A DNA stretch of 64,000 bases from Gracilaria domingensis (taxonomy: Eukaryota > Rhodophyta > Florideophyceae > Gracilariales > Gracilariaceae): contig VCMS01000205.1 of the NCBI GenBank assembly GCA_022539475.1, positions 35,869-99,868 on the forward strand, read 5' to 3'. Shown in pieces: positions 42,870 through 53,500 of this stretch. The notes beneath the pieces are model-generated. The model saw only the letters and a program-made list of their open reading frames with translations, searched no databases and was not told the DNA's origin. A program made the translations under genes and the position numbers. Every line of letters starts with the position of its first letter. The stretch's first letter is position 1.

Positions 42870-44390
42870 CTAGGATCGGATGGATTTCGCCACGTAGTCG
42901 GCGTACATTGATTTCAACCTCTTGGTACTAAAGACGCTTCTACAGCGGGAGGCTAGCGCCCATAGGGAGCAAGAAAATTCCAGTTCGGTTTGTCCCGCCC
43001 GCTGGCGGTACGCGAGCACCTCTGCGTACGCCTCTTGAATTACCTCATCGGTCGCATAGGTTTTCAGTAGGAAGTTGACCACCTGTGGGTATGTCGTCAA
43101 CATCTCCGTTTGGCCTTCGTCCACCGCCATGGTATTCCCTTGGAGGCAGCTATGGAGTAAAGCTCCGGCCTGACCGTTAAGGTAAACTTGAAACAACCAC
43201 ATGGCTGCTGCCTCCGAAAACCCGTTCTGGTCACAAGCGATCTTGAACCTCTGAAGGAAGTCAATGATCGCGATGGGGCCGTCCCCGCTAAAGCGAGTGT
43301 CACCCAATTGGAAACGAAGCTTCCTATGGTGCTTCGTTATCTTCTGAGCTACCTCTTTTGTATACTCAGCCTTTCTGTGCTCCAACCTATAGCTGCGATA
43401 GTCAACCGTTTTGGTGAATAAATCATTCAGCGGTGTAAGCACTTCTAGGTCAGTCTCCTCGTCCGAAGTTGAGTCCGAATCATTGTACCGTTTGCTTTTA
43501 CCCTTGCGGGAGTTCTTCCTTCTCTTCAGGCGAGAGTCCTTCCTCTTGCGTCTAGAACATTTACGGTCGTCGTCTCCTAACGAGTTCGAATCGGTGTCTG
43601 AGGACGAAGAATCCGAGTCCGACCGGCGACTCTTCCTCTTTCTCCTTTTGGTCTTCTTCTTCTTACCATTTGGTTTAAGTCGACGCTCGTCTTCTGAGCT
43701 TGACGAATCTCCATCAGGGTCTCTACCACGTGGTCCTGACGGAGCTACACCAGTAGGTTGGGCGAGGTATACATACCTCGGGCCCTCCATGCCAAGAGGC
43801 TCTGCCCCTTTCCCCATTCGGTCGATAAATCCTTCACCAATCGGTTGCGTAGGAAGGTTAGGATGGCGAATACCAAGTGTTTTTGTGGCCTCTACAGCTG
43901 AGGGGGAAGCCGGCTTCATGAGGGCGGCCTGGGCCACCATCTCAAGTTGAAGCTTCGCTCCCTGCTGCTGTAAACCCAGCATAACCAATCGGTTAAAATG
44001 TCTTCGTACCTCGTTCTCAAGGTATTGTAACACCACCACGGGTACCTTGTCGAGGATCTCCTGAGAGACTCGATCATCTACCACTCAGGTGACCTCGTTC
44101 AGGTCCAGCCGTGACCCGACTGGGACCTCCATTTGGTCTTCTACTAGTGCTGTTACAGGGGCGGGCTCCTCCGTTGCGGAGCCTGCTCCTTCGTCCACTT
44201 GGGCAGCCCGGGGAAGGGTCGAGGGGCCCCCAGCCGCTCGGTCTACCTTCTTCCCACTCGGTGGGCGTTTCTTCCGAATCAGGTTCTCCGGGTTATCCAA
44301 CACCGGGTAGGACACTGAAACCCGTACGTGGTGGCCACTTGGCGCAGCGCTCGGCGCCCGTTTCGGATGACGGACGTCCCGTTTCCCCAT
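42870..44390 (-). pseudogene. E2 gag with one in-frame stop
   Basis: It starts at ATG 44390 (MGKRDVRHPKRAPSAAPS). A TGA at 44085-44087 interrupts an otherwise open frame of about 505 codons. After the stop comes a helical region and a highly charged Ser/Asp and Lys/Arg tract (GDSSSSEDERRLKPNGKKKK, DSDSSSSDTDSNSLGDDD). The capsid-like core follows (NDLFTKTVDYRSYRLEHRK, IAIIDFLQRFKIACDQNGF, VVNFLLKTYATDEVIQEAY), parallel to E3 gag. There is no zinc knuckle before the stop at 42870; a knuckle-like CWFC lies in the next ORF. The charged middle may interact with nucleic acid or chromatin. Confidence 0.8.
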
Positions 44391-44496
44391 TTAAGTAACT
44401 GGTGTCGGAGCAAATTGCTTCGGCAACGGAAACCAAACTACTCCGGTGTCTCGTGACTTCTAAATCCTCCCTTTCCAAAACCACTTGGTAATCACA

Positions 44497-44516
44497 AATT
44501 CTAAGTCGGGAGACCA
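44497..44516 (-). promoter_or_regulatory. Primer-binding site of E2
   Basis: On the minus strand TGGTCTCCCGACTTAGAATT starts 5 bases after the 5' LTR edge at 44522. It matches the E3 site at 15 or more of 20 positions. Confidence 0.55.
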
Positions 44517-44521
44517 AAATA

Positions 44522-45092
44522 TGTGGTATATCCGGTCGGTGCGAGATGTGAGTGGGGTGCCCTACGTGGGCTCGACCCGGCGGAGGGTTAAAACGCGTGA
44601 CACCTAATAGGTCGGCAGCACCCACTGTTGCCTCTAGTGCAAGGTGACCAAGTGATAAATACGCCTGCACTGGTGCGCGGCAGGCTCGCATAACCCGCGA
44701 GGTCAGCAAAACTAACAGACAACGACTAGAGTTACCAATTGGTGACTGTAGAACCAAACCGTTGTCGAATTAGTCTAGTTGGTGCTTGACTATACCATCT
44801 AGTGTGGAAGAATGGCCCCTCGGGGCTCTAGTACCCTCGAGCGCCCCTCCGGCTCTCACGGGCCTATTGCCACGTGGGCCACCGGGAGGTGCACTTGTGG
44901 TGCGCCACCCCGGTCACATATCTATACTACCTAGCAAATATTAATTCTAAATTAATGAAAATAAACTAATTAGTCCTTTCCATACGTACGCATACGCGTC
45001 CCACGTGGTAGAGTAGACATCGGTGCTCGGAACCAGGCGACGTCACCAGTTGGTCGAGTGGAGCTCCCAGCGATCGGGCTTACTATGCTACA
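44522..45092 (-). repeat. 5' LTR of E2
   Basis: 571 bp, TGTGGTATA to TATGCTACA, followed by the GACCT duplication. It holds two exact ACCANNTGGT copies (44734, 45045). Two further sites that are exact in the other LTR are mutated here (near 44652 and 44786), which shows the motif decaying after insertion. Confidence 0.92.
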
Positions 45093-45781
45093 GACCTGAA
45101 TGACCTGCCAGACCTTCTGGTCGTAGTCGGTCTTGTACCTTTGCTGGGCCAGTGGTAACTTCCCGTTTGCATCCTGTAAGTTTGTGCGAAGCCGGTTTAG
45201 GATGTTCTTCTTGACCTGCGCCGGCGTGGTAAACCCTGGGGCGTGGATACCGGCAGGTTCTGCTTGCATTACGATTCCCTGGGGTACAAGATGGGACCAA
45301 GTCAAATGAAGTGGTCTGTGTGGTACGGTGGACCTACATGTTGCAGGCATATGTAAGGGGTTGCACATAATCTGCCCAGCCAGTTTGGTGTCCTTCGACG
45401 TAATGTCGGAGCCGAGCCACTAAGGTCTTGTTATCGCGCTCAATCTGTCCATTAGTCTAGGGTTGGTAAAGAGGGGGGGGCGGTAGCTTTCCGACACTGT
45501 ATCCAAAGAGTGGACAGTGTCATTGTTACATAAAAATATACAAAAACCATATTTGGAAGATTCCATTCCTCAAGAAAGCCCATATTAGGCACTCTTCACG
45601 TCAATTAGCGCAAAAAACTGTAATTCAAATTAAAATATTTTTATTCCAATCGCTTTCTCGTGCTTCCAAACCATTATGGCGCGCTTTTGACGGTTTGAAG
45701 CGCGTAATAACGCGGTATAATTCTTCATTACCTTGGTGCCTTTGTCCATAGATCACTAGCAGTGCATACTCTGGTGACAAT

Positions 45782-47032
45782 ATGCCGAGGCAAAAGCGAC
45801 GAGCCAATGCTCGCATCGCATCAGCAATTCAGGAGAGGCAGAATGGCTCCTCCTACCGCACGGTGGCAAAGAAACATAAAATACCGCACTCCACACTAAA
45901 TAATCGCATGACGAGACCCATCCAAAACCCAGGCCGCAAACCAGCGTTTTCCAACGAAGAAGAGCATGCCATTGTGCAATTCCCAACGCATTACGCCAAC
46001 AAAGGAGTGCCTCTCACTCAAAAACATCTTCAAGAAGCAGCAGCTCTTTTCTGTTCTAAACTCAGCGCTTCTCGTCAGGAAAAGCTTCCGTTTAAAAACG
46101 GTATACCAGGACGTGCATGGTTAAGGACCTTCAGGAAACGTCATCTAGAAAAACTCAAGTTATGCAGTCCTACTCGTCAGGAAGCAAGTCGTTATCGATC
46201 TGTTAATGCTGATTATCTAGCAACTCATTTTGCTACATTGGAGAAACTGATTGCCGAGAACGACATAGATGCTGCACGGCTGTTCAACTTGGATGAGCTG
46301 GGTGCTACTCCTGACAAGGACATAAACGCCAAGACTGCTGCGAAGCGTTTACTAGCCAGGCACAGCTCTAGGGATGTTCGCTTGCAGGACTTTGCCTACA
46401 AAAATAGGATAACGATGATGCCCGTTTTCAGTACAGAAGGAGAAGTGGGACTCCCTCTTTTTATTTTTAAGGGAAAGCGATTACCTGTTAGAAGAGTGGT
46501 GAGGAATGGTCGTGAAGTAATTGAGACTCCTTTAAGCAACCTCCCGGCAAACAGCTGCTGCGCGCTGCGAGAAGATGTAGACGGTGTTGACAGTGAGAAT
46601 TTTATGAATTGGGCTTCTTCTTTCGTGAATTACACCGCAAGTCTACGTGAGAACGAACGAAAAGTGCTGCTTGTTTACGATGGTTACCGCGCTCATCTCG
46701 AACTTTCTTTGTTCCAGTTGTTTGTGGATAACAAAATTGTTGTATATGCCTTACTGGCTCATACATTTGGCAAGACACAGCCCTGTGATGTAGTTATGTT
46801 TGGTGCATTCAAGGAGGCACTTAATAAGGTCAGCCTTAACCGCATCGCATTGGATGAATACAGTGAGTTTGACCTTTTTGACTACTGTTCTTTGCTTAAA
46901 CATGCTTATTTTGAGTTCTTTACTAGGAAGAACATACAGTCTGGGTTTCGCAGATTTGGTATGTGGCCGGTAAATGCGCAGAAGTTGATGAGCGAATGCG
47001 ACTGGCTAGAGAAAAACTTCAGCAGAACATAG
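45782..47032 (+). CDS. Pogo-family DDE transposase
   Basis: The product is 416 aa. The N-terminus (MPRQKRRANARIASAIQERQ, then GSSYRTVAKKHKIPHSTLNN) is a Psq-type helix-turn-helix. It is followed by a CENP-B-like helical domain (residues 55-135, GIPGRAWLRTFRKRHLEKL). The catalytic domain (about 160-370) has FNLDELG with the first Asp, LLVYDGYRAHL with the second, and FGKTQPCDVVMFGAFKEAL with the third, as in the TQPLD motif of Tigger/jerky proteins. The chain ends soon after FRRFGMWPVNAQKL, and an overlapping ORF in the -1 frame continues with coiled-coil sequence. It catalyses cut-and-paste movement with TA targets. All catalytic residues are present, so it may be intact. Confidence 0.93.
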   Translation: MPRQKRRANARIASAIQERQNGSSYRTVAKKHKIPHSTLNNRMTRPIQNPGRKPAFSNEEEHAIVQFPTHYANKGVPLTQKHLQEAAALFCSKLSASRQEKLPFKNGIPGRAWLRTFRKRHLEKLKLCSPTRQEASRYRSVNADYLATHFATLEKLIAENDIDAARLFNLDELGATPDKDINAKTAAKRLLARHSSRDVRLQDFAYKNRITMMPVFSTEGEVGLPLFIFKGKRLPVRRVVRNGREVIETPLSNLPANSCCALREDVDGVDSENFMNWASSFVNYTASLRENERKVLLVYDGYRAHLELSLFQLFVDNKIVVYALLAHTFGKTQPCDVVMFGAFKEALNKVSLNRIALDEYSEFDLFDYCSLLKHAYFEFFTRKNIQSGFRRFGMWPVNAQKLMSECDWLEKNFSRT

Positions 47033-47268
47033 AAAAAAAGGCCGCCGCAGTCGCGGAACGGCAGAGGAAGGACATGGTGGCTGAACAGCGTCGCGCTGTA
47101 GCGCTTTCTGCGGGCCGTAGCTTTCATTACTCCCGTGCAGTAGTGCGGGCACAACTGACGGGAGAATCTGTGGAGGTCTACAGCGCACGTGTGCGCTCTT
47201 TGGCGCAAAGAAGAGCAGTTGCTCGCATGCGAACAATCGCCAAGAAAAGAGCAATGCAACGAGACTGA
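46963..47268 (+). CDS. C-terminal coiled-coil extension of the transposase (-1 frame)
   Basis: This ORF overlaps the transposase by 70 bases in the -1 frame. Its protein is very rich in Lys, Arg, Ala and Glu with a heptad-like run (LAREKLQQNIEKKAAAVAER). The composition and the fit to the end of the transposase suggest it is the natural C-terminus. It could be reached by a one-base deletion or by -1 slippage at G-AAA-AAC near 47013-47019. An independent start at ATG 46963 seems less likely. Confidence 0.5.
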   Translation: MAGKCAEVDERMRLAREKLQQNIEKKAAAVAERQRKDMVAEQRRAVALSAGRSFHYSRAVVRAQLTGESVEVYSARVRSLAQRRAVARMRTIAKKRAMQRD

Positions 47269-50200
47269 GGTGCCGTACCATTGATGCAAATTTGAAGCAT
47301 CGTTTTGTCAAATAAATGCCAACTGACTAGGCCAATTACGGTGTCTGTATGATCTTTAGCGACTGGGCGTGGTACAGGGCCGCCCATGTGACTGGCTACT
47401 GTTTCAAATCTGCGAAAGTTATGAGAAGCTCCTTTTCTCTCATATGTCGAGAGGTTCCTGGAGAAAGCCGCAGCTTTCAGAGAAGCCGAAAACGGAAAGA
47501 TCCGGGCGAAATAACCCTATATCTGTCCGTTGTTCTGGAATTGTCCAGTAATTACCACCCCCCCCCCTCTTTACGCTGTTGTGAAGTATTGTTTCACGCC
47601 CAGCACGGTGCAGACTGCTTCAAAGAACTTCGATGCAAGGTTGGAACCATTTTCGGTCAACGGATAAAGCGGTGCTTCATATGGATAGACCCAGTGGTTC
47701 AGTAAAGCTTCCTCCAAGGGCGGTGCTCTCGTGTCCTTCAATGGTATCGCTCTTGTCAGTTTCGTGAACCGATAGGTGATGACTACGACGAACCGGTACC
47801 CCTTGGAGGTTTTCTGTAGTGAGCCAAGGATGTCTATAGCAAAAAACTCGAGAGGGCTTGCGGCTGGGAACAATTTGAGATACTTGCAATGCTTTCTTAG
47901 GGCCCCACGGGGTTCTGATGCACGATGCACAGTCAGCCACGAAGGTTTATACGTCGTGAGCCATGTGGGGCCAGTAGAATTGTATACGTAGGGTGTAGTA
48001 TAGCCGGGTGGCACCTGGGTGGCCTGAAAGGCGCGGGCAATGCGCTAAGTACAACACCTTTTGCCTTAGGGAGACTGGCACGACCTTCTGTATGGCTCCA
48101 TCTAAGGATGAGCGCCTAACTAAGTACCCCTCGTGGTCTACGTCAAATTGGGAACGGGCTGTACCGACCTGGTCCGCCAATGTTTTGCAGTAGGCATTAC
48201 TTGCTTGTTTGCGCAGGAACTCTTCTTTGGTGATAGGAGAGTTCTCCTCTGCATTCGTTTGCTGGACCGCTCCTATGACCGTTGGGATGTTCCGGTCTTC
48301 CCCTCCGCGCGAGCTCAGTGGGTCGTCCCATGTACCTTTCAGGGTTTCTGTTCCCTCTGGTCCTTGTCACCTGATGGTGTAGCGAGGTATGTCGTCGTCA
48401 ACCGGTTCGGTGTCCATTCCGTCTGTACTGAGTCTGGACAGTGCATCGGCTACCCGGTGCTTGATGCCCGGGCGGTACTGAACGTCGTATTCGAACTTCA
48501 AAAGCCGCAACCGCCACCGCGCTAACCTCCCACAGGCTTCTGCGAGTCCCGGGATCCAGCGGAGGGCGTCGTGGTCCGTTTCGAAGGTAAACCGTACGCC
48601 ATTTAGGTACGGTCGCAGGAGTAGCATGCTCCAAACCACTGCGAGGCATTCTTTCTCGTTGACAGTGTAGTTCTGCTCCGTTTTGGTTAGGGCCCTGCTC
48701 CAGTATTCCATGGGTAGCCTTGTGCCGTCTTTCTGTTCCTGCATGAGACAGCAATAAAGCTGGGGGTTCGATGCACCAGTGTCTAGGGTATACGGTAGGC
48801 CAGTTTTCGGTAGTACCAATATCGGTGGTGATAGTATCGCTGCTTTCAGCCGCTGAAAAGCTTCGAACTCGTCATCTTCGAGGTATTTAAAGCCTACTGG
48901 TTGTCCCTTCTGCAATTTACGGTTCAATGGGGCCGTTATCGTTGCAAAACCCTTAATAAACCTGCGATAAACATTGCATAGACCTATAGAGGAAAGGGCC
49001 TCCGTTTTTGAAAGCCGGAGCTTCGCTTCCTGGACCGCTGGAATGTTTCGTTGGCCCACCTCCAGCCGTCTCGCGCTTATGGTGTCTCCAAGGTACTCCA
49101 CATTTTTGTCAAAGACTTTGCACTTGCTGAGCTTCAGCGTGACTCCAGCGTTCCTTAGTAGGCTTAGTACGATTCCAACATGGTCAAAGTGTTCCTCAAC
49201 TGAGCGTGAGTAAATTATTACATCTTCCAAGTACACCAAAGTGGTTGTCCAGTTCATCTTTTGAGAGGATTAGGTCCAAGGCCCGCTGAAAGGTAGCTGG
49301 GGCATTAAAAAATCCGAAGGGCATTCTCTTGAACCTATGGAGGTCTGAGTGGCATGTGAACGTAGTCTTGTTCCTGTCCTATTCCGGTATTTCTATCTGC
49401 CAGTAACCACAGTTGGCATTTAATGTGGTAAATAATTTCGCATCCCCCACGGAATCGATGCATTCATCCATTGTGTGTATCCGGTAGGAGTCTTTGACTG
49501 TTATGGTGTTCAGGTTCCGGTAATCTATGCAGAACCGCCTACGAGATTCCTCTCGTTTCTGGACTAGGACCACTGCTTTAGAGAACTGCGCATTTGCGGG
49601 TTCGTGAACCCCCTCTCAGAGCATCGTCTACACCTCTTCTAGTTCGACCTTCCTTGCTTTAGGCCCTGCCCTATAGGGTTGTTAGTGGGTCGGTCGTGAG
49701 CCTGGGAGAAGATCGATGCTGTGTTTGGTAGCCTTTATAGCTCCTAGTCGTCCTGAGCTCATGGTGTTGAAGGGTTCAGTAGGGAGCGGACACGCCCTCG
49801 AAGTTGTTCATCTTCTAGGCTGATGTTAACCTCCTCTTTTCAATCCGTGACTGGGTCCAATTCTAGTCTTTTTCTCCTGGTCTCGGCATATTTCCATTGA
49901 CCAATTGGTGCTCACTTGTTTCTACATCACTTTCGCCTCCCTCCTCCTTAGGGTCCACGCCATCGGGTAACCAAGATGGGGTGAGGGTGTAGATATAGGT
50001 CGGTGTGGGTAGGGCAAGACCGAGGATGGTGTTCTTTGGTAGTCTGACCACACGGTGTCCAAAGTTGCTAAGATAAACCTGGAATGGTGGTTTGGGGATA
50101 TTGTCTACAATACCATTTGCCATGAGGCTCAGGTGTTTGTTGACCAACTTGGTACAGTTTTGCATGGAGATGAGACCTGGTCGTGGGCAAGTTGCTTTGA

Positions 50201-50590
50201 CCCCGAGTTGGAGAATTTGAGGTATGACGATGGGTTGTGCTAGGCGAACCTTATTGGATGTAGTAGCCGTTGCTACTTGGTTCACTTTGCTTCTCTTGGT
50301 TGGTTGTGAGAGATTACCAATGATGGTGAGACGGGGTCAATCGTTAAAGAGGACCGTTCGCGACCGAGGTGAAATGGCCCGTACGTGTCGGTCGATAAAT
50401 GTCGTGCCTAGGATGCAGTCCGTGGCGAGGTGGTTAACCACGATGAATTGTACTCGTACATTGAGGTTCTGGATGACGACCATAAGGGTGAGAGTTCCGA
50501 GCACCGCTAGTGGTTTGTTGTTAGCATCGGTCAGTTGGTTTGGCAGTGTGCACGGTCGTAGTCGGTGAAGTTGCCTCTTCGACAATACCC

Positions 50591-53500
50591 AGGTAAAACT
50601 GAATAAATAAATTTTAATTAATTGTTCGTCTAACATTTCAACTGATTCTCAATTGATTCGAATCCTGTTTGCACGATTGACACTCCGGGGGATAATTTAT
50701 TTCTAAATAGATCTTCAGTATGGTGTACAAACAGTGTTCATTAGTCTCTCGATATGAACCCAGATAACTAGCGACAATTGACGAAATGACAAAAAGCTAA
50801 TGGCATCCAGATTACTCACGCTTTTTTGTACCGAACAAAGAAGGAACAGAGAACGAGATTCAAGCTCAGTCTATCTCATTTATTCTGAGTACATATCTTC
50901 TATTTCACTATAACAGCTAGAACGATGTACAGGCTAATTATTGCCTCCATACCAGCGTTGTTTGTGTTCGCCTTAATCAGCAGCTAAGCGGCGTGTGCGG
51001 CTTTCTTGTCTGACGTTTCCATCACCGCTGTAGACTATCAAAGTGATAATACCAATCAACCTTCAACATTCCAACCTATCACCGTCCACAGAGTCACACA
51101 ATGAGGCAGTGATAAACCAACCCATGCACCATATGGAGCCAAAAGCAACGCTGAGACTATCCTACGGCATACCAGCCCGCCGTAAACAACCATAAAAGAC
51201 ATCAAGGCAAAAGAGATACAAGTTCAAAGGCTGAGAACAGACTCAGGGATACATGAACAGTGAAAACCATTAGCAGGTAACCAGCTTCTCGCCAACATCA
51301 TGATCATCATCGACCAGCATGAACGATGATAAGCGTGTGAACAACTCATAATACGTGTTTTGACGCTCTCGTATGCCATACCAGCTCCTTAACGCCCCAT
51401 TTTGACGCCACTGAGTGGCTCCAATGGGTCAGATGAACATTCCAAGAAATTAAAACAGCAATTGAGCACCTTCGTTTGGTAAGAAGAAGGACAGGAACGC
51501 ATGAAATCAAAACCCGAAGAGGAGACGGGCACGTGTAACAGTTGCGAATTAAGATGCTGAACGTGGGCTCAGGGTGACCCTCTACAGAGAAGCAGAGATC
51601 GGTCTAGTTCAAAGCTGTTGCCGTAGGAGATGCACGGTGTCCATGTCGGAGATAATAATCAGTGCGAGTTCTCTCAGGACCTAATCTGACGGCAGTTTCG
51701 CTTTCAATGCATGCAATCTTCACCATCTCTTGTTCTCAACATGTCCGCGATGATGAAAAATGAGGAGAACACGAGACCAAAGTGAAAAGTCTCATTAAAT
51801 AGTGAGCCGAAGATAGAATGAAGAAAGAGGTTGACTGAAGGAAGTTTTCCAGAGTTCAAAAGGAATGGCATTGGCGTGATTACGAAAGCAGAACACTTAG
51901 ATCGATTAAAGGAAGTTGTATGATTGGAAAAAAACATTCGTCGGTATCGAAAGGAAGCACTGAAGTGCGAGGTGCCAGCATGGGAGCCGGGACTCTTTCT
52001 GTGCACACGATCGGCAGCCGAATCAAGTGTTCAGCAAAGGAGTGCCAAAAACGGAAAGGCAACGACCACAAAGAGCGAAGAAGGCATTCGAAATGTGCGA
52101 GTGGCGTTGAAATCCTAACTTCGAAGGTAAATGAGATGTACGGGAAAGACTGTGAACTTGTGATGCCCGTACGCAATGCGGAATTTGGGCAACAACAGAG
52201 CAGATGAGATGACACCAGAGAATAGGTACGAAAGCGGTGAGGATGCGGAAATGAATCTAGGACGATGCATTCGTGAAAAAGAAAAGGATAAACGATCTCG
52301 TTGACCATTGAAGCGACAAGAAAGGTGCAGCGACGAAGCGAATGTGACAATGAGACGAAGAACATGAAAACAGAGAGCCTGAGCACCATTTTGATCATTT
52401 TGAGATATTCATAGAGAAGTACGCGGCGTCGGTAGATAGGACACAACACAAAAAGAAAGAACGTATTCCGTGTGGAATTGATTGAGAGAACGAAACGGTG
52501 CTGAGAAGTTCTGAGTGAGACGAAACCCAACATGTACATTGTTCATAACAATGGTCACATTAGGTATCCCAGCTTGGTGAAGAGGGCCAGGTAACGCCAG
52601 CAGCATCGGAAAGAAAGAGATAGGAACGAGGCCGTAAATGAGTACAGAATTTAGGGAAGAAGAGACATGAAGTTATTGCAGAGGCAGCCTAGACCAGACA
52701 GTCTCGGCAAACAGAGTAGACGCGAAGAAACAAATCTCATGATTTGGCTTTGATGTGTGCGTTGTGGCGCATTCAAAAACGCGGGACGATGCGACGGAAG
52801 ATCCACGGTTGCAGAAGAAAGCAGTTGGAATACGCAATGTTTGATCAGTACAAAGACAACACAGGGTAGACCTACTTGTAGAAATGGACCGAACATTACC
52901 GGTACTGAACCCCGAGAGAAAGAAGACGAAAACCATGGTCATATCACGAGAAAACGGTACACGCAGGGCAATGTGAAACAATTTTGGACTCTACGACGTC
53001 AGTAACCCGGCAGTACAAGTATCGAAGTGTTCATGAACAACGAAGTAGTTACAATACTAAGACTGACTGAGAGACTCGGAACTTCATTGACCTTTCATAT
53101 ATGGGTAAACGCCGCAGATAGAAGCAGATAGGGTTTGAGACGAACATGTTAAAGTACTGGGTACAGGCGGAAGTATAAGAAGTGAAAGTGAAGTAGAGAG
53201 TGCACTTCAGCAACCTGCGAAAAAAAGAAGAACCAAAACCATTTGTTGCGCATCTAGTTCACCGCTTTTCAATGCTCGAGAGCGTTAAGAACGTTGGACA
53301 GTACCAAAGTTAGTAGTGTACATCGCAGCCATGAGAAATTACATCACTTGCGTTTTACCACGGATCGATTCCAATATTTGGAGAACTACTCCTGCCTTAA
53401 GAGAGAACAGAACGTGCATAGCGATTTTTTGAAGACATCAATCGCAGAGCAGAAGAAATACCGAAGAAACAAACATGGTATTTCAATGCATGTAACATTC

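Larger units (their letters stand above)
22914..45092 (-). mobile_element. E2: complete but decayed chromovirus inserted in G1
   Basis: E2 is flanked by GACCT at 22909-22913 and 45093-45097. Its left LTR (22914-34175) is split by E3, and its right LTR is 44522-45092. On the minus strand the order is primer site, gag (44390-42870) and pol (42717-37905). An antisense accessory ORF (34939-37696) and the purine tract abutting 34175 follow. Without E3 the element is about 11.5 kb. Left and right LTRs differ at about 20 of the first 313 positions, so the insertion is old compared with E3. It carries at least 16 exact copies of ACCANNTGGT. Confidence 0.92.
45469..47571 (+). mobile_element. Pogo/Tigger-like DNA transposon with poly-G ends
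   Basis: The element is 2103 bp with terminal inverted repeats AAGAGGGGGGGGCGGTA and AAGAGGGGGGGGGGTGGTA. It is flanked by TA on both sides (45467-45468 and 47572-47573). The G1 integrase reads continuously across the site if the element and one TA are removed, which confirms the edges. It encodes one DDE transposase. Tc1/mariner/pogo elements characteristically duplicate TA. Confidence 0.92.
18824..50590 (-). mobile_element. G1: 5'-truncated chromovirus hosting two nested elements
   Basis: Read on the minus strand, homology to the other chromoviruses starts within the protease at about 50590. It passes through RT, RNase H and integrase to 45093, then resumes at 22913 on the far side of E2 and continues to the chromodomain at about 22330. 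The antisense accessory ORF (20024-22116) and the 3' LTR (18824-19387) follow. The 5' LTR, gag and start of the protease are absent, and the DNA right of 50590 is unrelated, so the 5' end was deleted. E2 (22914-45092) and a DNA transposon (45469-47571) are later insertions. No target duplication can be tested. Confidence 0.88.
45093..50590 (-). pseudogene. G1 pol: protease to integrase, interrupted
   Basis: Reading leftwards, a truncated protease (DCILGTTFIDRHVRAISPRS, near 50400) is followed by the linker (NKVRLAQPIVIPQ). RT follows with FCIDYRNLNTITVKDSY, but motif A reads FTTLNANCGYW (Asp to Asn) near 49425 and the box reads YLED near 49230. RNase H has LDTGASNPQLYCCLMQEQ where ETDAS is usual. 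The H2C2 finger remnant (LAHCPRLSGHPGATRLYY) precedes an integrase core with AIDILG, LTENGSN (second Asp changed to Glu) and TNGQIER. The DNA transposon at 45469-47571 cuts the TAY...P.TNGQ segment. Three catalytic sites are changed, so G1 has long been dead. Confidence 0.87.

Noticed and set aside
50655-50675. tRNA B-box-like GATTCGAATCC
   Set aside because: No A box or foldable cloverleaf lies upstream at the right distance.
51880-52539. 219-codon hydrophobic minus ORF
   Set aside because: It is explained by the pyrimidine-rich strand; Leu/Phe/Ser content follows base composition, with no membrane-protein pattern I trust.
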